Shown here piece by piece: positions 11,046 through 22,095 of a stretch of DNA of 64,000 bases. The stretch is from Petaurus breviceps papuanus (Eukaryota > Chordata > Mammalia > Diprotodontia > Petauridae): positions 21,954,198 through 22,018,197 of the forward strand of contig JAMXIF010000042.1 in the NCBI GenBank assembly GCA_028583685.1, read 5' to 3'. The notes beneath the pieces are model-generated. The model had not been told where the DNA came from, searched no databases, and saw nothing but the letters and a program-made list of their open reading frames with translations. Each line of letters begins with the position of its first letter. Position 1 is the stretch's first letter. The position numbers and the translations under genes were made by a program.

Positions 11046-11925
11046 AGTTATAATTAATAATAATAAATAATAAAATTAGTATCATTTTATACTGCTTTTG
11101 TATTCAAGTCTATGGCAACAGGCTTCAGTGTACTTACAAACCCATCCTGTATCTCAAATGCAAAAAAAAAAAGCCTATTCTCCATCCTCCTATTCAGTTG
11201 CAAGCCCAGGTCATTATTCATCTTTAACTCATCCAAAATACATATATTATAGCGGTCCAATGTGGTAGCTGACTATCCAACCTATTTAATATTCTGAAAA
11301 ATATTTATTTTCAACTACTTTTGCCACCTTGTGAATGTTTAATCTTCAAATTATTATGAATAACTGAAAAGAGGCTTTATGATAACCTAATATTAAATTA
11401 GAATGACATCACCTGAGAAGAGGAACATTTGGAAAACCTCATTATCAATAAGCAATCATCCTTTTGTTAGGACTTTATGTAGCTCATCCTCTATGATGCT
11501 GAAAAACATCTCCACAGCTGTATCTTTGACACTCTTTCATGATTTTGATGTAGAAATAAGAGACATGTTGTCTGAGGAGAAAATTCAAGGACATATATTG
11601 CTCTACTGAGTCAAGCATTTTTTCACCATCAACAAATGATAAATACATGTGGGATCTCAGTGGTAACATGAAGATAGCATTCCCTTTTTGTGCACAAGGA
11701 AGTTAAGACAAAGAAAAGATCAATGTATTATTCAAGGCCCATCAGATTGATCGTTTATTTGCTCAGTACTTTCACCAAGAAGCTAAACAACAACAACAAC
11801 AATGGAATGTAGGTTATATTCAAAACAAAGGAATTATTCTACTCTATGCTCATGAGACATCTGGCATTTTGAATTGAATTCTAGCTGTCACATGTTAAGG
11901 AACTTATAGACAAGAAGAGAATATT
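11046..11925. other. No recognised feature
   Basis: AT-rich sequence with no repeat, exon or RNA gene I can support. Short open frames here lack any recognisable motif. Confidence 0.35.
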
Positions 11926-11929
11926 TTGC

Positions 11930-12120
11930 GTATACTAGTAGTAAGAGCACTGAGTCTGAAATAAGAGGACTTGACTTCAAATTTCACCTTTGCTACTTAT
12001 TACTTGTGAAAGTTAGGGCAAATCACATAACCTCCAAGAGTCTCAGTTTCCCATAAATGACAGGTTTGGATTAGATAACCTATGAGATCCCTTTTCCCTC
12101 CAGGTCTATGACACACTGAT
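11930..12120 (+). mobile_element. CORE/MIR-type SINE
   Basis: tRNA-like head (gtaagagcactgagtctg, gacttcaaatttcacc) followed by gggcaaatcacataacc and ctcagtttccc, ending with a gatcccttttccctccagg tail typical of MIR-like SINEs. Confidence 0.75.
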
Positions 12121-13440
12121 GTCTTAAGGAGGATGACAAGGATGATGGACTCAAAGACATGCCATCTAAGTGCTACTGAATGAATTGACTTAAACTGTAC
12201 AAGAGAAAACAAGGGTATATTATAGCTGATTTCACATATGTGGAAAATTGTGATTTGGGAGAGGACAAGGCTTATTTTTTGTCATTCTGTGTAGAACAGT
12301 GTGTGGACATTATAGGAAAGCTAAATTTAAAGCAGAAATTTATTTTGTGTAACACTGAAATTGTTTAAGATTAAAGGTTCAGCTTTTGACCCCTTTTGTT
12401 TACTTCTAGTTCTGACACCAGACAATACCTGAAAAAACATTTTATATTTCTTCCAGCTGACCTTCCCAGTCTCCAGACATTCATAGCTTAGCATGATTCC
12501 CAGAGAGCACAGCTGCAATAAGTCCACCCATACCTCTTTTGGCTCAATTTCCAGGCACTCTGGCTTCTTAAGGCTTCAATATTGGGTTGGCTAGCACCAA
12601 GGTTTCCTTGGTTGGAGCTTCCATGTTTAGTGGGGATAACCAAGGGCACCTGAAACCACCAAATCTCTACCTATTTTTTTATCTTTTGTGTCTAAAGCTT
12701 TTATATGAGATACTTCCACTTATCTACACCTTGGGTGAGCCCCACTAATCATTGGGATTGAGGTATCCCTTCAGGATGGCAGTGAGTTAATTTATTTTAA
12801 AAATTATCATAAACTCAATAATAAACATCAATATAAGAATGAAGAGAGGGATGAGGATAATTATTTATGATGAATACAACTAAATAAATTACTATAACTT
12901 CAAATACAATGGACAACATACATATTAACTAGATAAAGTTAACACATGCTTCCTTTTGTTCTCAAAAAATAACAAAAGACGTAAGTGTAATGCTTCGAGT
13001 AATCAGATAAAATTGTTCTTTCACTATTTTGTTTGCTTTCAGGGGTAGGGAGAGAATAGAGGTGCTTAGATTGAGTCAAAACTAAATTTATCAATAATTT
13101 ATGGATGCAAAAACCTTAATACAACCAATTAAACTTGCTTTACAATTATTTACTTTTGAGTAAATTAATGTAAATGCTTGAAAAAGAAGATAGATCAGTC
13201 ACAGAATAAGAGTAAGAGGGTAACTGTTAGACAGCCTTAGTGCCTTTTTGGTATTTTAATAATGTGAAGAGAGTTTGTGGAAAGATCCCAGCAAATCTCC
13301 TGTGGTGAATGTATGGGAGATCACGGATGAGAGTTGTATAATATGAGTGTGAATGGTGGGGTTGCTATCTGCTGTGATGGGGAGAATTCCCACATTGATG
13401 ATCTCATCATCAATGGATTGTTGGAGTCCTTTAAATAATA
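12121..13440. other. No recognised feature
   Basis: About 1.3 kb of AT-rich sequence without a repeat or gene I can name. Confidence 0.35.
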
Positions 13441-13444
13441 AAAT

Positions 13445-13670
13445 GCTATGATTAAAGAAGTATGATGTAGTGGGTAGAAAGCTGGCTTCAGAGTCAGGAA
13501 GTCCTGCCTCTGAAAGATACCATCCCTGTGACTCTGGGCCAGTCCCTTAACTCTCAACTTTTCCTCACAATACTCTAGATTTTAAGTGGGAGAGTAAGTA
13601 TTGCTCTACAATGTTATTGGATGTCTCCTTTTCAGGAGATCCCTATGCTAATGAAATCATAAATCTCATC
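13445..13670 (+). mobile_element. tRNA-headed SINE, marsupial type with 'ttcctataccaatgaaatca' tail
   Basis: Head gtgggtagaaagctggcttc and gactctgggccagtcccttaa, then a body ending in ggagatccctatgctaatga followed by aaatca. The same body and tail occur at 15110-15355, 29885-30103, 41080-41290 and 45620-45835, which defines a family within this window. Confidence 0.7.
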
Positions 13671-14090
13671 CAAAAAAAATCCACAACTACTTTTCAGACA
13701 TTAAGTTTATCAAGTTTCTTTGTTCTTTCATTCCCATTCACTTTTCCTTCAGTATGGTTATTGTTAATATACATTTACATATTAGAGAGAAATTAGGGAC
13801 AAATGAAGTTGAATCAGTCATTTCACAAAAAAAAAATTTTAAAAAGTGATGAACACTCTCAGTGGTAGTCTGGGACCCTTAAAATTAATAATAAACAACA
13901 GAAGACAGACCTATAACTCATTGGGTAGAATTTAAAGGGGAAATGACTGAACAAAGTAAGAAGGTGTGTATTGGTTGCAATCTGTGACTGCATAGCATGG
14001 ATCCTTGATGATGAAATCATGGATCAAAGTACCAACACTGAAGGGATCCCTAAATTCCAATCAGTGCGTTTCACATAATAGATGCTTAGG
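13671..14090. other. No recognised feature
   Basis: Nothing assignable between two SINEs. Confidence 0.35.
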
Positions 14091-14094
14091 CAAC

Positions 14095-14340
14095 TTAGAG
14101 GTGCCATGAATAAATGTGCTGAATTTGGAATCAGGAAGACCTAAGTTCAAATCCTGAGTCAGATACTTATTAGCTATGTGACCTTGGGCCAGTCACTGAA
14201 CCTCTGTCTCTCTCATCTATAAAATTGGAATAATAATAGCACCAACATCCAAGGATTGCTGTGAGGATCAAATGAAATAATTTTTGTAAAGTGCCTCTAA
14301 ACCTTTAAGCACCATATGAGTGCTAGCTATTATCATTCAT
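14095..14340 (+). mobile_element. CORE/MIR-type SINE, near full length
   Basis: Head with B box (gacctaagttcaaatcctg), ctatgtgaccttgggccagtc, CORE region (ggattgctgtgaggatcaaatg) and 3' end (gtaaagtgcctctaaacc, tgctagctattat). Moderately diverged. Confidence 0.85.
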
Positions 14341-15105
14341 AGTAAATGTTTGATGAGTGAGTCAATCATGAGGTAACAGTGCCTACAGTCACTGTACAAA
14401 GGTATCATAATATTCAAAGGGCAATGGAAAGATGCATGATGGGTCCAAGTAAACTGAATTTGTTACTAATGAAAACCCATGTAACAAAAATATCCTAAAA
14501 GGGCATGTAGAAGCAGACAGGGAAGTGGCTTTTGTGAAAAGCATTTGTCCAAGTAGCAGTACTTTTCACATAAGTGTTCAGTTTCTTGACAAAAAATACT
14601 AAAGATGCTTAACTTTCAAATAGTCACTTCAGGAATAAGAGTCCAAATTATTTTTAAAAATACATCCAGTAAAATATTAACAGAAGCACCTTGGGAGAGA
14701 AAGCCTAAATTATTTCTGTTATAATTAAATTACTGGATGTTTAATCCCTCTTAAATGCTTAGGTGTTTCATAGTCTTTAAATGTTTTCAACTTCCAACCA
14801 CAGCAACATTTACTTAAAGCCTAAGAGTCTGGCATTGCAATTTACAAAGGAAATCTATAGGTTTTTATAGATCTAACCAATGCGGGTGAGCATACAAATT
14901 CACCAAATGACAATAAATGTACCAGGTTATACAGAACAGCAGAATTTGCATTTATAGAAAGTGATGTTTAGTCTGTCAATATTGTCAAGGATATCTATTG
15001 TGAATTCTTCTACAGAATATCAGTCATGAAAATCTCTAAGCAGGAGTATTAATCTTCTCAACAGCATTCTAACTGCATTGCTTTTTTAAAGGGACAATGC
15101 AATAA
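14341..15105. other. No recognised feature
   Basis: AT-rich sequence without an assignable repeat or gene. Confidence 0.35.
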
Positions 15106-15109
15106 TATT

Positions 15110-15355
15110 ATAGTCAACTCATGGCTAGTGGATTGAGAGCTGACCTTTGAAACTAAGACTCCTTGAGTTCAAATCCTACCTCTAACACATTCTGACTGTG
15201 TCAACCTGGACAAGTTAATTAATCTCTCAGTGTTCTAGGCAACTCTGTAAGACAGTAAGTTGCAGAAAAGGTACTGACTTGCTTTGAGAAGGAATTTTCT
15301 GGCCAAGGAGCTTCTTAAACCAATGGCACAGGTCTAGTCTCTCAATCTATGATTA
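15110..15355 (+). mobile_element. tRNA-headed SINE, same family as 13445-13670
   Basis: B box ccttgagttcaaatcctacc; body with caactctgtaagacag and ttgcagaaaaggtactgac; tail ggagcttcttaaaccaatgg. Confidence 0.75.
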
Positions 15356-15809
15356 TAAAGAAAATGGGGGAAATGCTTTAGAAATAATAAACAGTAAAAA
15401 ATCCCATCCAACATTTCCTTTTGGGGTTAGACACACACACACATAGACACAGAGGTATATGAAGAAATTGTGGCATTCTGTTGATTCATATCCATCCAAC
15501 ATCACCAGAAGACTATTGATATTAAAAAGATAACCCTTCTTTTCAGGAAGAAGTTTAGAGCCATTGACAGCTCTCTGTAATTTATTAAAGGCAAACCAGC
15601 ACATCTTCCTCTTCTTTCTGAACCCAACTTATTGTTTATTTATAGTGTATGTCAAATTGCTAGCATTCTTACCCCAAAAGAGAGATTCTTAACCCCAACA
15701 AGGAAACATTAACATCAACCTTAAAAGCCCCAAATTTAAGAGGACCTACCTCAAGTTTATCTGTGCCAAATAATTCAGGATCCTTTCTAGAATTAATAAT
15801 AACCATGTG

Positions 15810-15950
15810 GAGGATGTAGTATAAGCAATATTACCTCCATTTTATGGAAGAAAAAACAACTGATGCTTGTGGATACTAAGAGGTTTACTAAAGGTCACTG
15901 AGAGTAGGTGACAGAGTTGAGAATCAGAATGGTAGTCCTTTGTCTACAAT
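15810..15950 (-). mobile_element. CORE/MIR-type SINE fragment
   Basis: Antisense order: tattacctccattttatgg, then aaggtcactgagagtaggtg and a B-box-like stretch. Rather diverged. Confidence 0.6.
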
Positions 15951-16034
15951 TACATGGTACTTTCCATGCCACTCAGAAATAGCTAAGGTATTTTTCTGAG
16001 CAAGGAAATGGAAGGTTCAAAAATGTTATAGGAA

Positions 16035-16485
16035 ATTAGAAGGCAGAGTAACACAGTGGGAAGAACACTACTTCTGAAGTAGAAAGAGGGAGATTTAAAA
16101 CTCCTTCTCCTCCTCCACTTACTACCTGTACAACCTTGGGTAATTGACTTAACTTCCCTGAGTCTTTGTTTCCTCATTTGTAAAAAATAAGGGAGGGAGA
16201 ACAGGGGTGACTAGGTGGCATAGTGAGTAGAGTGCTGGCCCCAGAGTCGGGAGGACCCAGGATTGGTTCCGGGCTCAGACACTTAACACCCACACATACA
16301 CACAAAACTGGCCCTGTAACCTTGAGCAAGTTACTTAACTCCAATCACTTAAAAAAAATAAGGGAGAACATCAACATTATTCAGACCTATACAATTTGTA
16401 TGCTCACCAGCATTGTTCACATCTGTAAAACGGAGGGACTTTATGACTTCTGATGTCCCTTCTAGCTCTATATATGTGATCCTAT
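16035..16485 (+). mobile_element. CORE/MIR-type SINE split by a younger SINE
   Basis: 5' part 16035-16200 (tRNA-like head, ccttgggtaattgacttaac, ctttgtttcctcatttgt) and 3' part 16353-16485 (atctgtaaaacggaggga, gatgtcccttctagctct, gtgatcctatga). The interruption is the SINE at 16202-16352. The inverted repeat that follows begins exactly at its 3' end. Confidence 0.75.
16202..16352 (+). mobile_element. Short tRNA-headed SINE (dimer-related monomer) nested in older SINE
   Basis: Starts ggggtgactaggtggcatag; A and B boxes are clear; 3' region ccctgtaaccttgagcaagt matches the subunits of the dimeric SINEs at 44938 and 62782 better than the common monomers. Flanked by the duplicated target aataagggag.aca on both sides. 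Confidence 0.82.
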
Positions 16486-17096
16486 GACATACACATGGAA
16501 GATCTTAAAAAATAGGTGATCATAAATTATAATAAATAATATTCTTAAATAAAAGTAAATATAAATAATATATTAATAATAATAAATTAAATAGAAATAT
16601 CTAAATGAAGAAAAAGAGCTTTCCTAGGAAGTCAATTCTTGAGGGAATTGACTATGATTAATCTGGCAGTGGTATACAGAAAGGACTGGAGAAGAAAGAG
16701 ACTGAAGTTGAGAGCTGTTCAAAATTTCTCGGAGGAGTCTTGAAGTGACATCTGAAGTAGACTGACAGTAGTGAGGTTCTGTGGAATCTGGGCCTGAGCT
16801 ACTAAAGTCTAGTAAAGGAAAAGAAATGCCTTCCAAACAACTTCATGCTTTCATACTCTGGTCTTCTGACTCTCTAGCAGAGCATAGACAATGATTTTTT
16901 CCTTCACTGGCCTTCCCCCCACACCCTCCACCAATTCCCTCAAGAATTGACTTCCTAGGAAAGCTCTTTTTCTTCATTTAGATATTTCTATTTAATTTAT
17001 TATTATTAATATATTATTTATATTTACTTTTATTTAAGAATATTATTTATTATAATTTGTGATCACCTATTTTTTAAGATTTTCCATGTGTATGTC
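16486..17096. repeat. Nearly perfect 165-bp inverted repeat with 281-bp spacer
   Basis: Arms 16486-16650 and 16932-17096 are reverse complements of the same length with about two mismatches by eye (near 16518/17063 and 16501/17081). The arms include an AT-rich core of TAATAAT-like sequence and a unique part (aagagctttcctaggaag). The spacer 16651-16931 has no repeat I recognise. I see no obvious target-site duplication at the outer ends, so a recent inverted duplication is more likely than a foldback transposon. The RNA from either strand could form a long hairpin. Confidence 0.93.
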
Positions 17097-17099
17097 TTC

Positions 17100-17465
17100 C
17101 ATCCTCAAACCCCAAACTCTCTGATGGTAAGAGCTATACCTTATGCTTAGTTCATATAATAAGTAGGCATATAAGTGGACATTAAATATCTATACCCATT
17201 CTGACTCCAGCAGTTCTGTGGCTGTATTAGATTCCACCAACAAAGCTGAAAAGTGAAAGAGATTCCAAGCTAAAGAATAAATGAAAAAGTATCTGTTAAG
17301 AGATTACTATTAGCAAACCATTCTCCTAATGACTGGGAATATAAATAGAAAAATGAGATATTCCCTCTTTCAAGGAGAGAGCAATTCTTTAAGGGGAGAT
17401 AACACTTCACCTGCAAGTCACAGGGAAAGGTCCAGTGGTCCTTAAGATGCAGAGGTAAAGCAAAT
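17100..17465. other. Mostly unassigned; possible L2-like remnant
   Basis: Around 17330-17405 the minus strand reads cattcccagtcattag... with aaagagggaatatctc, weakly like an L2 3' end. The rest has no call. Confidence 0.3.
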
Positions 17466-17466
17466 C

Positions 17467-17560
17467 TTAATATATCTTCTTCAGTGTCATCTCCGTTGAT
17501 AAAGCCATATTGGTTTCTGATACTTGGCAGTTCCAAGACTCTAATGGTGAATATTTTCTT
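17467..17560 (-). pseudogene. Y-box cold-shock-domain relic (YBX-like)
   Basis: The minus strand encodes KKIFTIRVLE and then IRNQYGFINGDDTEEDI. This parallels the Y-box protein cold-shock domain KKVIATKVLG...VRNGYGFINRNDTKEDV, including the GYGFI RNA-binding core. Eleven of fifteen residues match across RN.YGFIN..DT.ED, and the DNA agrees at roughly four of five bases there. A few codons of the KWFN stretch are missing. Neither the upstream alanine/proline-rich part nor the rest of the domain is recognisable, so at most ~95 bases survive. It lies in a longer open frame (17270-17635) that is otherwise unlike any protein I know. A chance match is possible but unlikely. Confidence 0.45.
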
Positions 17561-17639
17561 TTCTGGATCTTCAGTAAATGTGATCCCTGAGGTGGAGGAA
17601 GGATATAGCACTTGCAGAATCAATTTCCAGGTCATATCT

Positions 17640-18095
17640 CTCCATGAGTGTTGCTCCTCTTAATGATGGTAACTTTATGGCTTGGGTTAGAAGCAGAGGA
17701 AATGGTCTAGTGTTATTGCTATTCTTAAGGTTTTTGGGCATAGGGTCCTTACCTGTCTCTAGTTGAGAAGCAAGTGGTAGTGGTAGTTTGACAAAGCAGC
17801 CAGCAATGGATACAGGACATATAATATTTCTTTTATCCATTGGGGGGGGCAGAGAACTGAAAGTTTTAAGGTAAAAAATGTTATAGATGTTATGGAGACA
17901 GACTTTTCTTGCCACAGTCCACTCCTTGTGCTCTATAAGCAGTGGTGATGAGTTAGCTATGATGAGAAGGCATTGGAGGTCCTTGCCAATGGTCAGATAC
18001 CAAAGGGAAAGAAACCAGCTATAGGGGTTAGGTCTGTCTTTGTAGGTCTATGTTCTATGTATGACAAGGAGGAGCCAAGATGGGCATCCATAGTT
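17640..18095. other. No recognised feature
   Basis: Includes open frames on the minus strand without recognisable motifs. Nothing assignable. Confidence 0.35.
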
Positions 18096-18099
18096 CTTG

Positions 18100-19015
18100 A
18101 GTTGGTTGCTGCTCAATTCAGTTATGTCCAACTCTTCATGACCCCATGACCATAGCATGGCAAGTCCTTTTATCCTCCATTATCTCTCAAAGTCTGTCCA
18201 AGTTCATGTTCATGGTTTCTATGATAACATCTACCCATCAAGTCCTCTGCTGTTGTTCTCAACATGAAGGTCTTTTCCAATTAGTCCTATCTTCTCATTA
18301 TATGGCCAAAGTATTTAAACTCCAGCTTTAGTATTTGGCCTTCCAGTGAATAGCTTGAACTGATTTCTTAAAGTCTTGACTGATTTGATCTCCTTGGTCT
18401 CCTAGGGACTCGTAAAAGTTTCCAGCATGACAATTCACAGATGTTGATTCTACGGTGCTCAACTTTCCACATGGTCCGACTCTTCACAGTCATACATTGC
18501 TATTGGAAAACCATGCTTTTGACTGTATGGACTTTTGTCAGCAAGGTGATATCTCTGCTTTTCAGTATTTTGTACAGATTTACCATAGCTTTCCCTCCAA
18601 GGAAAAAGCATAATTTAATTTCATGGTAGCAGTTGCCATCTGCAGTGACCTTTGGACCCAAGAATATAAGATCTGATAATATCAGAATATAAGAATATAA
18701 ATGCTCACATTTCTTCCATTTCTTCTCCCTCTCTTTGCAGAAGGTGATGGGATGCCAAGATCTTTGTTTTTTTATGTTAATCTTCAAGTTCACTTTTATT
18801 TTTTCTTCTTTCACCGTAATCAAGAAATTTCTTAATTCCTCTTTAGTTTCTGCCATCAGAGTCGTATCTTCTGCACACCTGAGATAGTTGATATCCACCC
18901 CCCCCACCACCCCCCAGCAACCTTGATTCGAACTTTTGATTCACCTAGCCTGGCATTTCACAAAATGTGCTCTGCATATAAATTAAATAAATAAAATGAC
19001 AATAGAGTTCTTGAA
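18100..19015 (-). mobile_element. RTE/BovB-like LINE 3' part, degraded reverse transcriptase
   Basis: The left end (gctgctcaattcagttatgtccaac, in short pieces) is the RTE/BovB 3' terminus. Further right the minus strand encodes GGVDINYLRCAEDTTLMAETKEELRNFL and KEEKIKVNLKINIKKQRSW, which aligns with the RTE reverse transcriptase motif around YADDT (here CAED, the catalytic YADD being changed). The stretch 18930-19010 continues upstream into the sequence coding for the region before YADD. Stops and an AT-rich insertion near 18670-18710 break the frame. The tRNA-RTE SINEs in this window share its 3' tail, so elements of this type probably mobilised them. Confidence 0.85.
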
Positions 19016-19450
19016 TGCTTCATTAAATGATTACCCCTACTGGATGCTATGAGTTGAACATCAGTTGGAAAATATGTTGTATTTGCTATGCTCCTTAGTT
19101 TATTTATAGAAGAAGCAAGAGTAGAGAGATTCAGCAAGTAAACTGAGCTCCAAGAATATTTCTAGACTATACAGAGGAGGCCTGTGTCTAGGAAAAGCTA
19201 TAGGCATGCAGTTATGTGGTAGATTTTCTACTATATATATATGTATATATATATATATATATAGCTTATTTCTCATATTTATTTATTTTTAAAATAGTAA
19301 AACAGTGTATGGTAACAAAATGTATTCAACTTCACATTGGAGATCTCTTCTATTGTGCTATGGTCATATTACTAGAGCTCACTGAAAGGTAACAGAATTT
19401 TAAGGGAGATGAGGTATCCTGCAGGTAGCAACTAAGCATTGGGTATCCTT
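19016..19450. other. Unassigned, with a (TA)n tract
   Basis: A TA microsatellite lies at about 19227-19263; the remainder has no call. Confidence 0.5.
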
Positions 19451-19451
19451 T

Positions 19452-19675
19452 AGACTAGAGGACCTTGACAATTTTTGTGTTATGGACACTTGAGGCATAC
19501 TGGTAAAACCTATTTCCCTTTTTCTCAGAATAAAATTTTACATAATGGAAGGAAATGCTCAATTTAAATAAGAAGTTTTTAAAAGGCTTTTTAAAAAAAA
19601 TTCATCAAACTTCATGGACCCTCTGGAATCTATTGGAGTCCACAAGTCCCAGGTTAAGAACCCCTAGCTTAAACC
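19452..19675. mobile_element. hAT-type MITE, diverged
   Basis: The right end reads aggttaagaacccctag; the left end (ctagaggaccttgacaattt) is its degraded inverted copy. Between them come tatggacactt, ttctcagaataaaat and catggaccctctgga, the arrangement of a marsupial Charlie-like MITE. A related copy lies at 40462-40660. Confidence 0.6.
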
Positions 19676-20530
19676 CTATACAGTCAAAGGTGACCACCAA
19701 CAGAACAACAGAGCTGAGGGTCAGAAGGTTGTTTATTCTCTGAGAATTATAGAAAACTAAACACTCTCAGAGGGCAAAGTGACTAGGAAGGCCTTCCGGT
19801 GCCAAGTTCTTTTTGATGCTGAGCAATCATATGTTAGTTCCTAGTGATTAAATTTATATCACTAGGAATACTGCATGTAATAAATGAACTTTTTAAAGCC
19901 TTCAATTTCTGGTTCAGTTTAATCTTATAATTTGTATTAGTTACAAAAAAAAGCAAAAACAGATGGAGTGTGGCAGGGATATATAAAGATAAGAGAAAGA
20001 AATGTGTTATCTATTGTTTACAACAATCTCTCCAGTATTCCTGCATTCTTCTCCTAATAAGGGTGGATTCTGAATCAGAGCAAGGAACCACTGCTTCCAA
20101 AGTGATCTTCAAAGGGAACCATGTTATCTATACTAATTGATGCAGGATCAACTTTATATTACAAAGTTTGGTAGTGTTCCTGGGAATTCAAAGAAGTCAA
20201 AGACAGCTAGCATTTGGAAGAAATTTTGTAAATATATTCCTATTGCATCATATTTCTTATTCACATTTAAATAGTAACCTTGAACTCTCTTGGTCAAACC
20301 ATAAACACTGAGGTCATTTATTGCACTATTTTTGCCTTCCCGTGGTCATGTTTTTGGAAAGATTGCTCTTTCCAGTGTCATAATTAATTGGTATTTTAAG
20401 AAAACCATATATTTCATATCCTTTTATTACCACATACAACATGTGAAAATCCTAGCTTACATGATTTTTCCACTTACTGCCCATTCTTTCCAAATTGTTA
20501 ACTCCTTAGAAAAGGTAACTGAAAGTAAAT
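19676..20530. other. No recognised feature
   Basis: AT-rich; no assignable gene or repeat. Confidence 0.35.
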
Positions 20531-20534
20531 TACA

Positions 20535-20735
20535 CAATGTTAAAACTAGAAGAAATTTCTGAGATTATCTACTTTAACCCAGTCATTTTAAAGAAGTGAG
20601 GAGTGAGGCCTAGAGAGACTATCTGGCTTAGCCATGTTCCCATTGGTAGTAAAACGGCAGAGGTTGAATCTGAACTCATTTATTCTGACTACAAATCCAG
20701 AGTTCTTTCCATTATGTCCTGCAATGTCATCTTGG
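20535..20735 (-). mobile_element. CORE/MIR-type SINE
   Basis: Antisense order from gttaaaactagaagaaattt and ctactttaacccag to gcagaggttgaatctgaact and a head ending ttccattatgtcctgc. Confidence 0.7.
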
Positions 20736-20904
20736 TCTGATTATATATTCCTAAATGATATCATTTAATGAACTCAGATTTCCAAATGCACTAGTTTCTA
20801 CTGGCTTTAGGAGCCTTCTAAGAGTACTTCAAGCAGAATTGTGACATGTAAAAGAACTGATGATTATTCAGGCTTAAACATAAAGTTACCCTACGGTAAT
20901 CATC

Positions 20905-21010
20905 AACACCTCTTTATTAGGCACCTACCATATGGCAGACACTGTGTTAAGGTTGATGAACATACAAAGAAAAAAATGTCTTTGCCCTCATAGAATTTAC
21001 ATTCTAATAG
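20905..21010 (-). mobile_element. L2-type LINE 3' end
   Basis: tttattaggcacctacca, tggcagacactgtgttaagg and ccctcatagaatttacattc are the antisense L2 3' end in the usual order. Confidence 0.65.
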
Positions 21011-21164
21011 GTTGATCAAATACATAGTCTAATACCTAGTGTATTACCTGGCATAAAGTAACTACTAAAAAAATAGTTGTGGATTGTCTCATTAAATTCT
21101 CACAGTATTAATTATTAGTAGATGCATAGCAATGAAATAGTAAGACTACATTTTTTTTTAAAAG

Positions 21165-21415
21165 AGAAGTCAGGTGGCTCAGTGAATAGAATGCCAGACC
21201 TGGATTCAGGAAGATCTGAGTTCTAATTTGACCTCAGATACTTACTAGCTGGGTGACCCTGGGCAAGTCACTTAATCCTGTTTGCCTCAATCTCCTCATT
21301 TGTAAAATAAGGAGAAGGAAATGCAAATCACTCCAGTATCTTTGTGAAGAAAACCCTAAATGGACTCATGAAGAATTGGACATGACTGAAATGACTGAAG
21401 AACAATAAAAAATAC
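21165..21415 (+). mobile_element. tRNA-headed SINE with RTE tail, full length
   Basis: Head gtcaggtggctcagtgaata, B box gatctgagttctaatttg, gggtgaccctgggcaagtc, cctcatttgtaaaataagg, and RTE-derived 3' tail tggactcatgaagaattgg plus catgactgaaatgac. The tail equals the 3' end of the RTE LINE at 18100, as expected for RTE-mobilised SINEs. Confidence 0.9.
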
Positions 21416-21935
21416 TAAATATTTTGGTTACATCTTAAGTTCTAATGTCTCTCTCCCTTTCTCTTCATCCTGCCCTAGAGATGACCACCTTTTGACACAG
21501 ATGAAGATACTAGAATTACATATCCTGATTAGGGTTGTCTTCATAAAATTACAAGGAGAGGTTTGGTAAGTGAATTCTTATTCAGCCTTATTGTTTTTTT
21601 TTTTTATCAATTTGGGAATTTTGATAGTATATATGGTTTTAAGGCAAATTTTTGTGCTTTGAAGATGGATCTGATTTTTGGAAATGGGCAAAATTTGGAC
21701 CCAAGCCCTGTGGATAAAGTGGGTAATCAAATTTAGTAGTATTGTGTTGGGTCAAAGACAAAGTGAGTGGAGGCCTACTTCATTGAGGCTGTGTGGAAGT
21801 GGGAGATTCCTATGTTTATACAATGGATTTCAAAATGTTAATTAGATTGAGTTGAATTTTAATTACAAGTGCAAAGTTCATGTTTTCTATTTATACCTGT
21901 TGAATATATTTTTGTTACATTTGTCTAATGTCACA
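21416..21935. other. No recognised feature
   Basis: No assignable repeat or gene. Confidence 0.35.
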
Positions 21936-21939
21936 GTTA

Positions 21940-22095
21940 TTGGACAGCAAGGGACTTTAGAGATCAAGGCAAATCATTTAATTGTTCAGAAAAGAAAACT
22001 GAGACCCAGTGTAACTAATGGAGAGTCAGAACTAGAACTTATGATTCCTGACTCTCAGGGACTGGCTCTTTTTGCCCTACCACATTGCATAAATG
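21940..22095 (-). mobile_element. CORE/MIR-type SINE, diverged
   Basis: Antisense: gggactttagagatcaaggc, gaaaactgagacccagtg, gagtcagaactagaactt, ttcctgactctcaggg. Confidence 0.65.

Noticed and set aside
17571-17915. 114-residue minus-strand open frame as a host gene
   Set aside because: No domain, signal or conserved motif; it only neighbours the Y-box-like relic.
18066-18090. Second L1 5' start (ggagccaagatgggc)
   Set aside because: Only about 15 bases match and the RTE 3' end follows at once, so it is probably chance.
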